A stretch of 64,000 bases of DNA, taken from positions 1,364,001 to 1,428,000 of the forward strand of contig JAKZHN010000007.1 of NCBI GenBank assembly GCA_037179335.1, in the 5' to 3' direction. The notes under the pieces are model-generated. The model saw only the letters and a list, made by a program, of their open reading frames with translations, had not been told where the DNA came from and made no database searches. Below are positions 55,076-64,000 of the stretch, piece after piece. The DNA comes from Cyclaneusma minus. Its lineage: Eukaryota > Ascomycota > Leotiomycetes > Marthamycetales > Marthamycetaceae. Each line of letters begins with the position of its first letter. Position 1 is the stretch's first letter. The position numbers and the translations under genes are program-made.

Positions 55076-58000
55076 TTATTGGTATGCCCATCCCATTTCC
55101 TCGTCGTCTCCGTCGTCATCCTCCAGGCCGGCCAGACCGTCTTGGTGAAAGTAGTCTATGTCCGCCTGGTTTCTCCCGTCCTGGCCCCTCTGTGCTGCAG
55201 CGTCCCCCGCGTCATCCGCTGCCGCAAGCCAGTCCGCCACCTCTTCAACTGCCAGTCGAGCATCATCGCGTGCTACTGGGGCTGGCTCATTATCGTTTGG
55301 ACGTCTACGAATTGCAGCAAACCTGCGCGCCACGGGAATCGGCCGTGGCACGTCCACTGCGCGCATGGCCCCTCGACGAATCTGGGCGGGCTGATCTTGG
55401 CCCATTACCATATAGGGAGCAATGAAGTTTCGGGGCGGGTTCTGCACTCCGGCCGCTGCTTGCACTGGAGCCTCGGGGTTGACGGGGGCGAGGTCAGCTG
55501 CTGGTTGCTGAACGTATCCTCGAGCTGCAAGTCGTGCCTGTGCAAGTTCTGCCTGAACATCAGCTCGTCTGGCAGCCCCGGCGTCGAAGTCTCGTCGGAA
55601 ATCAGCTCGTCTGCCTGCCAGTAATTGTGCCCGCATTTGCTGTGCTCGCGCTAATTCATCTCCTAATCCGTGTTCTCGTCGCGCAATGCGAGGAGCCCCT
55701 GGGACAACTTGGGGGTTCGGGCCATTGCCTACAGGAATCCGATCAGCCATAAGTCCGGGATTATTGGCGAGAAACTCTTGATCGGGTGGGACCACTCCAT
55801 GACGACGGTTCCAGCGGGGATCCTCAAGGTTTCTTTCAATGAAATCTAAAGCACATCAGTAAGTAGCCAGGGCTAAAAAGGAGACATCGGAAGGCGCTTC
55901 CAGCGAACTGAGATATGAGAATTATGAGTAGGGGTAAAGACTTACTCATCTCACCATATGCACCCTGAGCAACAGCTGCCGGATATGGGTACGGGTTCCC
56001 ATATATGGCGCCCTCTCTGCCCCGACGATCACGCTCAGCTTTCTTGACCGCTTCGGACACATGAATTTTGAGCGCCTCCTCGTCTATGTCAGGATCTTCG
56101 GCAAGGATTTGCGCCACAGCCTTCTTCTCTGCCTCCTGGACTCGGCCTTCATCGAGAGCTTGATGGGTATCAAACAGAGGACAATTGCCGGTTTTTCCTC
56201 CACGAGTTTGATCATTGAAGTGGTCATAGCTGGTTACGGTTTTCGAACAGACATAGCACTGGAGGCTGCGGCACTTAGTGCAAGTCATCTTGTTGCAACC
56301 GTATTCCTTGATGAAAGGGGTTTGGCACTTGTTGCACTTCCGAATCAAAGCAGCAGACTTGGCCTCCTCCACGATTCTGCGCTTCGAAAGTCCACTCTCT
56401 TTCTTCTGCTCTTCGCATGACTTTGGGATGTGGGTCTCTGCCTTACAAGCCCGACAGCTGACTTTCTCGCATTCTGGATTGGCACAAGTGAATTCTTTGT
56501 TCTCGGCCAAGGGGGGCATGACTGCGGCATAATTGCAGAATGGACATGACTCCAAGCCCTCGATTTCTGCCTCTCGTATACTCGCTTGTTGCTCGAGGCG
56601 TTCGAGGAGCTGGAAGGTGTGCTCGATGAGGAAGAGCTTTTTCTGCTCCCGAGAAAAGCCTGCCGTGCAAACGGGATCCATGGACATGCAGGTCACCTTG
56701 TAGCGCATCTCGCCGACCTCAGTCTCTACCGTTCTCCGACAGCACGTGGCACAGAACCAATGCAAGTCATCTTCGTTGCTGCAATGAAACATGCGGTTCA
56801 ACGCGTACTCGCCAAAGCAGCACCCGCAGTCCAGAGTGGCGCCAGTTGCTTTCGCTTGGTTGAAGTTCTCTTCTTCGGCCTCTGCCTCCTCTCTTACCCT
56901 CCTGGCGGCTCTGAGCTCTTCCAGAACGAGCACGCAGTCAGCCTTGCCCTGTGCCTGGAGAGTTTGGATTGTGGTCTCGAGGTTTGCAGCCAGGAAGTCG
57001 GCTGCTTGATATTCGCGGAGAGCTCTTGCTGCTTTGCTCTTGCGCTTTGATTTCCGGGAATCGGTGTCCTTTCCCGCGCTAAGCAAGACTTGATAGGCGG
57101 CGAAGAGGTGTGTGCCAGACTTTTCGAGCGCGCTGTCGATTTCTGGCATCTTGGATTCAGGAAACTCGTGGGCCAACACAGTTCGAACGAAGGCGAGCGG
57201 GGATGGGTTGGCTCTGGCCTCGGCTCGATAACGCTTCTCGACATCTTCAATATCCTCCAGTGGCCTTTTTCTCTTCGCAGTTTGGATCTTTGCGGCTCTG
57301 GGATAGCGATCACCATTCTCTTCTTTGTCTAGAATGTAAACGACCAGCTGCTCCGCTGCAGTGCCGACACCGATTTCAAACAGCTCTAAGACGTGTTCGC
57401 GAGAGATGTCGGGCAAGATGGCCACAACCTCGTCGATGCATTTAGCCTTGGACTGGTGGATATCTGGCTCTGCTTCATCATCCGACGGGATGTCGACGAT
57501 CTCGTGTTGATCCATTTGAATGGCGTGGGTGTTGCACTCGTGCTGGGCCAACCAATGTCTGGAAGGGAAGGCAGCTGCGCAGTCTGGTTGACTACACTTG
57601 TGAGGATTGGGGTCAGGTTGGGGCTGAGGATCGGGCGGCTGGTCAATGTCAGGAAGCTCCATAAGATGTTGCAGATATTCGGCGTCATCAGCCGGCGCTT
57701 GATACTCGTTTCTGTCCATTGGAAAAGCAGGCGGAGCCTCCTCGCCTAGCGCAGCACTGCCGTTCACAGGACCGTTGTCGTCGGCAAATGCGTTGCCGTC
57801 TAAGTGAAATGCGTTGACGTCGAAGCGAAAGTCGCCGGCTGCTAGATCGTTTGGTAATTCCAAGCCACCAAAGCCTCGCGCTTCGTTGTCTCGAGGACCG
57901 TTTGGATGGTTGCTCGAAGCATCAAGAAGTTCAATGATCTCGGGGGACCGCGCACGTCGGACGACTTGAGGAACGGCCATAGAGCTTGCTGGTAGTCTTC

Positions 58001-58220
58001 TGAAACGCTGCAAGAAACGTGGCCGGTGGAATGCACCAAAACGCGTTCTAGACGCTCGAAGTTTGGCAGGATAGTCTTTGAGGTGGAACTTCGCCTTGAA
58101 GCGCTCCCACAATGGAGACCTGTCATCCCGAGTCATGATTAGGTTTCCTTGAGCCTTCAACGCGTACAACGACTGCATACAACGGCAGCCTACAACAGCT
58201 GCGACATCCTGACGTGACAT
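55076..58220 (-). CDS. RBR E3 ubiquitin ligase, RNF216/TRIAD3-like
   Basis: RING-between-RING ligase that forms a thioester with ubiquitin. Two exons (58220-55946, 55845-55076) give 1014 aa; starting at ATG 57980 (MAVPQVVRRARSPEIIELLD) would give 934 aa and is a good alternative. A C2H2-like finger (CSQPDCAAAFPSRHWLAQH) lies near residue 205 and a CUE/UBA-like helix set (CIDEVVAILPDISREHVLEL) near 250. RING1 is at about 455-505 (CGCCFGEYALNRMFHC), IBR at about 560-600 (CANPECEKVSCRACK) and RING2 at about 630-665. The presumed catalytic Cys is in KEYGCNKMTC, and SYDHFNDQ after RING2 is a RNF216-group mark. The tail is Ala/Arg-rich with an acidic end. Confidence 0.88.
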
Positions 58221-59810
58221 GCAAGGAGAGGGGAGCGGAGTGGCCTCTTAGAAGCCGTGGGAAAGGCACCGGCCGTGTGAGAACGGACATGCAGCGCTGG
58301 CCAGCTCAGCCTACTGCTGTGTATTTCCAACAGAGGCTTTGGGAACCGAGAAGAGGCATGAATTGAGGCTGTGAACAAGGGGCGAGCAGGTGGTAGAGTA
58401 GGAGTGAATTTGCAGAATGGGAGACGGCGGCCGGCATGGGGAGGTGTGCGGAGGTGGTTGAAGGAGGCTCGCGCAACTTTTGCGAACGTGTGAATAGCAG
58501 CGACAAGTGCCACAAGTTTGCCGCAAAGGGTCGGGCGAAGCAAGCTGAAGAAGGGCAAAAAAACTCACAAGCCTCTTTTGCGGACACGCAGGCCTGATCC
58601 GGCGCAGCGTTTTGCCCTGATATTCCCAGCGGAGAGTGGTTCTGCCTCCCGTCTCTACCATCTACCGGTGCACTCTCTGGTCCTTTCCTCCGCAATAGTT
58701 AGTTTTGCATGCCGCACATGTATGGATGAGGGCTGGAGACCTGTGAGATGCTCAGTGCGTGAGGAATTGGTCCTCACGCAACGGTTGTCCTCACGCTGTT
58801 GTCTGTTGAAAAAAAGGTCCCATGTTTAAAGACCTGAGGTCAAGCTTAGTGTGGCTTGGCAGGTGTGTGCCTGGAGGCTTGCGGCCAGAGTCTGGTCTGT
58901 GCGCTCAAGCTGGAGTCTTGTTCAGAGCAGGAATTAAAATGAAGTCTTCTGGTGTTAATAATCATAGCAAGAATAATGCTACTACGCCGGATACATGTAG
59001 GTCTGGTCACTAGCATATTCCTGATAAACCGGGTATCTTCACAACATACCTACAGGATCGAACCAGTTCATGGTCGGCTCTGCCAGAGTTACCCGCTCGA
59101 ATAATTGTTATGTGAAGAAACAGAGACATGTGTGTTCACAGTTTGCCATCCATTGAGGGGTTCTGAGGGACGCTCTTTTGCAAGCTGGCCTCCATGTGTT
59201 CCACTATCCTCTCTGGAGCAATCCAGAAACCACTGTCCAGGGACACGTCTGAGAAGCAAAGCCGGACTTACAGATCTGGGTGAAGGACAAAGTACTTGAT
59301 GTACATAAGATGGAAGGTCGACTGGAGTGCACAGCGGTACATGTACTCCAAGTCACCCGCATCAACCGGCCGCACGGCTCCGATAAGGTATCGGTGGATC
59401 GTGGAATGATCCCTGCATCTGTGCTTTCCGCCGGTTCAAGGGACAAAGTTCTGCCACCTTCAGCCTCCAAGGCCCGACCTCGTGATCTACGAATCGACGA
59501 CTTCGACCAGAAGAGCATGCTAAGTGTAAAGTAGCTCCTCGCCCTGCGCAACTCTGTGCATCCAAGTCTCCCTGGCGCTCTCCCATTTGTTCTCTTTGCC
59601 ATGGTGAGAAAGCTTACAGACCGCACGTGGCACGCGGGCGCAGGGCTCCTGCTCTCTTTCATAAAGGCAGGATTGATCCGTCTGATATCTTATCGCCCCG
59701 GATCCATTCTAAACAAAACACTACATGTATTATCGGCCGAACTTCTCTTTCTGATCCTCAACTTCTCTCAGCATCTCTTCAACCCTCAGCATCTTTCAAT
59801 CCCATCAACC
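58221..59810. promoter_or_regulatory. Divergent intergenic region, RBR ligase / acetyltransferase
   Basis: This 1.6-kb gap between divergent genes contains TACATGTA at 58992, 59338 and 59722, the last 89 bp before the acetyltransferase ATG. No other gene supported. Confidence 0.45.
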
Positions 59811-61010
59811 ATGACTGTCCCTGAAACCCAGCAGTTTCCGGATTCCAAGTCCCTTTCTTTGACACACCCGACCGAAAAGGAAAGGATCGCCACCTGGGAA
59901 CTCAACTCTGTCAACTGGTCCGGCGCACTATCCTTGCCAGCCTATCTCAGACGTGAACAGTTCCTCACAACAGTACCGGTCAGCCGAGACGGCGGCTTGA
60001 CTCACTGGATCTTGGTGGACAAGAACGATACCCCAGACCACCGACCAATCTATGCTTCCTGCGAGAGTCTCCGAAAGAGGTCCCTTCTCGCTCACAATGG
60101 TGCCGTCAAAGAAGTCATTTCCCACGGCATAGGCTCCGTGCACTGCAACCCGAAGTATCGAGGCCGAGGATATGCATCTAGGATGATGAAAGAACTGGCT
60201 CCCATACTGCAAAACTGGCAGGTGGATGACAAGGTCGAAGGCCGCCAGTCTTGTCCGTTCAGTGCACTGTACTCAGATATTGGAAAGACTTTCTACAAGG
60301 GCCACGGATGGCAGCCGTTCCCCAGCACCCATGTCGCTTTTCCGCCAGTAGCAACATCTTCGAGGGAGGGTATGGCGAAACCACTGCTTGACGACCATCT
60401 TCCCGAGCTATGTGCCCTCGATGAGCGCATGATTCGCCGGTGTCTTGAGAAAGCATCAGATTCGAAGATACACGTTGCTCTCATCCCTGATCACGACACT
60501 ATGCGCTGGTTCCACTGCCGCGAGGCTTTCATAACCAACGAGGTATTTGGAGGCAAGCAACCCGAAATTCGAGGTGCAATCATGGGGGAACCAGGCCATC
60601 GTATGTGGGCTATCTGGACGCGGAGTTACTATGGACCACTCGAAAAGCCGGGATCAGGAAACACTCTGCATATCCTGCGACTGGTGGTCGAGAACGAAGC
60701 GCCTCCTAGCACATTCTCTTCCAAAACCGGCGGAGCATCCTATGATGGGGCTCTTTTGGACCAGCAAGCTGAAAAGCTCCAGGCTATTATCAGGTTAGCT
60801 CAAGCTGAAGCAGCAGAGTGGAAAGTTGGCCATGTCGAGCTTTGGAACCCAACACCTCTGACCAAGATGCTTATTGCCAGGACGAAGTTGGAGCATAGCG
60901 AGGTTGAAAGAGAGGAAGAGAGTATTGCGAGTCTGATGTGGTACGGCGAGGGAAATGGCACGCCAGATGAGATTGAGTGGCTGGGCAATGAGAAATACGG
61001 ATGGTGCTAG
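59811..61010 (+). CDS. GNAT N-acetyltransferase, LYC1-like
   Basis: Likely acetyl-CoA dependent N-acetyltransferase related to Yarrowia lysine acetyltransferase Lyc1. Single exon, 399 aa from ATG 59811; the frame is open 255 nt upstream, but that part lacks conservation and includes AT-rich leader. The N-terminal block LSLTHPTEKERIATWELNSV and the GNAT acetyl-CoA loop HCNPKYRGRGYASRMMKEL (R/Q-x-x-G-x-G/A form) are clear. FSALYSDIGKTFYKGHGWQP continues the fold, and a C-terminal half of about 200 residues is shared with Lyc1 proteins. Lysine as substrate is an inference. Confidence 0.82.
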   Translation: MTVPETQQFPDSKSLSLTHPTEKERIATWELNSVNWSGALSLPAYLRREQFLTTVPVSRDGGLTHWILVDKNDTPDHRPIYASCESLRKRSLLAHNGAVKEVISHGIGSVHCNPKYRGRGYASRMMKELAPILQNWQVDDKVEGRQSCPFSALYSDIGKTFYKGHGWQPFPSTHVAFPPVATSSREGMAKPLLDDHLPELCALDERMIRRCLEKASDSKIHVALIPDHDTMRWFHCREAFITNEVFGGKQPEIRGAIMGEPGHRMWAIWTRSYYGPLEKPGSGNTLHILRLVVENEAPPSTFSSKTGGASYDGALLDQQAEKLQAIIRLAQAEAAEWKVGHVELWNPTPLTKMLIARTKLEHSEVEREEESIASLMWYGEGNGTPDEIEWLGNEKYGWC

Positions 61011-62105
61011 ACGCAATGGCAAGACCGGGGACAAGCATGTTTGCTTCGACTTGGCCATCGTTAAGGACATAACGCATGCATGGCTTTTTGCTGTACCATC
61101 AGGATATGGACTTCTAGAACAGCCACGATGATAAGATGGTTGATCCACTTCTGACTCAAAATATACAACCTTCCGCCACCGACTTTTCTGCTTATCAGGC
61201 CATAGTCGCACTATTCGTAGGTTCATGGTGAACGAGGGTAAACAAGTGCGGTAAGTTATTAACTACCAAGTATCTACATACAACGACGGCGACATAACGT
61301 GCATGACCCTTTGCTTTCGACCGAAGGGCAAAGACTATCCAGTGCAGGGAAAAACGATTTGCCGGTTACCCGCAGAAATCCCGACCTATATAGGGTCGTT
61401 TGCTCCACAAAAGACGCTTGCGGAAGGTGATTGGTGACGTCATAAGCAGGATCCCCAGCCACAACCAGCCAGCCACAGCCAATTACCAGCCACAGCCAGC
61501 TAGCTATAGCCAGCTATAGCCAGCCAGCTATATATACAGCCAATTAGCCATACTACTAATAGCTTGCATAGTTTTCTGGTCCGCGACGGAGAGAGAGAGC
61601 GAAGCTGTCGACCGGAGGAGCGGCCGCGAAAGTATAGTATTTTAATTTATAGCATTGTATAGTTTTTTGCGCACCGACAGTCGGTCGAAAGCGTGGCGCG
61701 CGCCCCTGGCGCGCCGTGCACAGTATTCGGCTTGCATGTGGTGTGACGGTCGGCCTGGATCCGGTGTTGACATCATCGAAAACGGCCGAGCTATCACATA
61801 TGTAGCCGTAACCTTTATGGGCCAAGCTTTCTCTTTCATTCTTTTTTCTGGCCGGCGGCAGTCTTAGTCGCTCTTCGACATTGCGACATAATTACCTAGG
61901 TACTGCTGGCTTCACGTTAAGTCAGATCATCGCTTTTCTTCTTGTTCCCGTCGTTACCACTTTTCTGTACTCGTGGCTCCTTCAGTCAAGTCGCGTCTTC
62001 TCCCGAATTAGGAAATAGAGCACAGCACAGAGTTTTGCGCGCGAGAGCATTTCGTACCGTGAATGCATCCGGAGAGGGCGCGTTCGAGAGTTGAAGTGAG
62101 CGAAA
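61011..62105. other. Intergenic with satellite-like tract
   Basis: This 1.1-kb region has no supported gene. It holds the CAGCCA-type repeat and a segment (61560-61760) with sharp shifts between AT-rich and GC-rich sequence, including adjacent GGCGCGCGCC and GGCGCGCC words. Confidence 0.4.
61455..61552. repeat. CAGCCA / AGCTATAGC short tandem repeat
   Basis: Imperfect copies of CCAGCCACAG grade into CCAGCTATAG over about 100 bp, as if T and A substitutions had accumulated along the array. Confidence 0.8.
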
Positions 62106-63827
62106 ATGGCGAGAAGGTCCGAGGAGGAAACACGAGATGAGGGGAGCGCGCCTAATGGGACGGCTCATACTGGAGGAGACGATGAGAAGCAAGACCTGAG
62201 CAAAAAGCCTGTTGGGTTCTGGCATTCAGACCTGAGGAAGACAAGGAACAATGTGTTCAGGAATTGGGCCGGCACGAGTATGTTCTGATCCATCCAGCTA
62301 CAAGATACCCGCCATTATCTTGTGTCGAAAGCAATGGCTAACGATATTTCCAGCTCTGCTGCTCATGATGTTCATCCTGGCAGTGCTATCCCTCTACTGG
62401 GGCGTCCTCTCCCACGTGGAGAAAAACATGTCTGCTCTCGTCGTCTGGGTTGTCGATTTCGACTCGCAAGTCGCCCCCTATACCTCTACCACCCCGATCG
62501 TCGGCCCAGCTATTGTCCAGGCTGCGCAACAAACCCTCAAACCCACCGGCACCGTCGGCTGGGGATCTCTACCTGCCTCAGCCTTCGACAACGACCCCAT
62601 GCTCGTGCGCTCGCGAATCTACGACTACAAAGCCTGGGCTGCCGTAATCATCAATGCCAACACCACCACCCTCTTGCAAAATGCCATCGCCACCGGAAAT
62701 GTATCCTACAATCCCATGGGCGCCGCACAGATCGTCTACGTACAAGCCCGCGACGAAATGACACACGCCAACTATGTTTTGCCCCAATTCCTCCAATTCC
62801 AGTCCCAAGTAACCCAAATGTTCGGCGAGATGTGGGCCGGCCAGGTACTGTCCAGGGCTTCCAACGACGCCACTCTTTTGGCAAACTTGCAAGCAGTCCC
62901 CCAAGCACTAAATCCTGCTATAGGGTTCTCAACCTACAACTTGCGACCCTTCTACCCACCAGTCGCCACGCCAGCCATTACAATCGGACTTATTTATCTG
63001 ATTATCATTGCCTTCTTCTCCTTTGCCTTTTACATGCCGCATCACATCAAGTTCATCAAGCCCGAGATCCCAGTTTCACATCGGCCGATGCACCCCATGC
63101 AGCAAATCATCTGGCGATGGGTTTCAACCATTGTAGCTTACTTTTTCCTGTCTCTCGCATACAGCTTGATATCCCTCGCATTTCAGATTAATTTCACGGC
63201 GCCGCCAGGGAGTCATACCGAGTTAGTACAGCCGGCGACACAGTATGGGCGGGGCAGCTTTGTCGTATACTGGATGTTCAACTTTGTGGGAATGATAGCG
63301 CTGGGGTTGGCGAGTGAGAATGTTACTATGATTTTGGGGCAGCCCTGGGTGAGTTTTGCCGGTTTGCTCTTTTTCCGCGCGGGAGTCTTCCTTTGGGGAA
63401 GGTAAATATTGAGGAATTTCAAAGCTGACGTCGAGGTGAACATACAGACATCCTTCTGGCTCATCTTCTGGGTCATTACGAATGTGAGCACGAGCTTTTA
63501 CTCCATCACTCTGGCGCCTATGTTCTACTATTGGGGCTATGCGTGGCCGTTGCACAATAGTAAGTCGTTTCCCCCCTTTCTCTTTTTGTTACTTGTATCT
63601 CTCGTGCCAAGTACCCCTATCTTTGAAGCATCTAGCTGACACGACTTGTTTTAGTTGTCGAAGCATCGCGGACAATTCTATTCAACGTCCACAGCGAGAT
63701 TGGTCTAAATTTCGGCATCTTATTTGCATGGTGTGCCGTCAATACTGCTCTATTCCCCTTATGCTGTATGTTCCTCGCGAAGAAGCAGAAGAAGGAGCAA
63801 GAAAAAGAGCAGGCAAAGGACGAATAG
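62106..63827 (+). CDS. Sng1/DUF3533 family membrane protein
   Basis: Multi-pass membrane protein related to yeast Sng1 (nitrosoguanidine resistance; linked to plasma-membrane lipid asymmetry). Four exons (62106-62277, 62354-63348, 63448-63559, 63655-63827) give 483 aa. The second intron must start at GTGAGT (63349), which joins ENVTMILGQPW to TSFWLIFWVITNVSTSFY; reading through meets a stop at 63403. One membrane segment is near residue 65 (LLLMMFILAVLSLYWGVL), followed by a large outside domain with NxT/S sites, then about five segments in the second half. The tail is charged (KKQKKEQEKEQAKDE). Function in this organism is inferred only. Confidence 0.87.
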
Positions 63828-64000
63828 AAAAGATGACGGGATGTGTAAAGTATCGTCGGGGTTGAAGAAACAAAGGGGGTCGTATATGATGCTTGTGGAG
63901 TATATTGATGGATTATCTGTTCGGCGGCGCAGCACTGGTAGTTCCGGTTCTTTGCGCTTGGTGTTGGGTTTGCATGGGTTTGGCGCTGGATACCCCTATA

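Noticed and set aside
59045..59070. Reverse-strand GGTTCGATCC resembling a tRNA B box
   Set aside because: The T-stem does not pair and no A box is found on that strand at the right distance.
62322..63191. 289-codon forward frame within the Sng1-like gene
   Set aside because: Out-of-frame shadow rich in His/Arg/Ser; the membrane-protein frame has the conserved blocks and splice sites.

Overview
The window is nuclear DNA of a filamentous ascomycete (Pezizomycotina). The evidence is many short GT..AG introns (about 45-180 nt), Gal4-type Zn2Cys6 regulators, a fungal P-type proton ATPase, Yhm2, Nrd1/Seb1, Pns1, Sng1 and LYC1-type genes, and pyrimidine-rich leaders. I could not place the genus. 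Most exon models below were checked for splice signals and for a total length divisible by three. Layout, left to right: secreted class 3 lipase (-), Sws1/Shu2-like SWIM protein (+), proteasome subunit Rpn8 (-), adenylate kinase (+), an amidoligase-family protein (+), a conserved fungal protein of unknown function (-), HMG-box Nhp6 (-), a DCAF4-like WD protein (+), a 3.4-kb gene-free AT-rich stretch with degenerate tandem repeats, Nrd1/Seb1 (-), citrate synthase (+), the citrate/oxoglutarate carrier Yhm2 (+), a 4.7-kb gene-poor stretch, plasma-membrane H+-ATPase (+), a PTS1-type long-chain acyl-CoA synthetase (+), a Rab GTPase with an insertion (-), a Pns1/CTL transporter (+), a divergent homogentisate 1,2-dioxygenase-like gene (+), a small Ser/Thr-rich putative surface protein (+), a 1-kb repeat island carrying a 260-bp hairpin MITE, two divergently transcribed Zn2Cys6 regulators, an RNF216-like RBR ubiquitin ligase (-), a LYC1-like N-acetyltransferase (+) and a Sng1/DUF3533 membrane protein (+). 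Most genes are single housekeeping genes, and several share divergent promoters (rpn8/adk1, nrd1/citrate synthase, rab/pns1, the two regulators). The clearest functional pairing is mitochondrial citrate synthase followed by the mitochondrial citrate carrier. The non-coding DNA holds the less expected signals. The palindromic octamer TACATGTA occurs about 15 times, all outside coding exons, and clusters in front of citrate synthase and Yhm2. A degenerate ~20-bp minisatellite with core TCCAAGTAATTGGGA recurs at four separate loci. A 57-bp tandem repeat follows the WD-protein gene. A 90-bp tandem repeat straddles the stop codon of the amidoligase gene, with a stop codon in register in each downstream copy. 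A Tc1/mariner-type MITE with TA duplications forms an almost complete hairpin.
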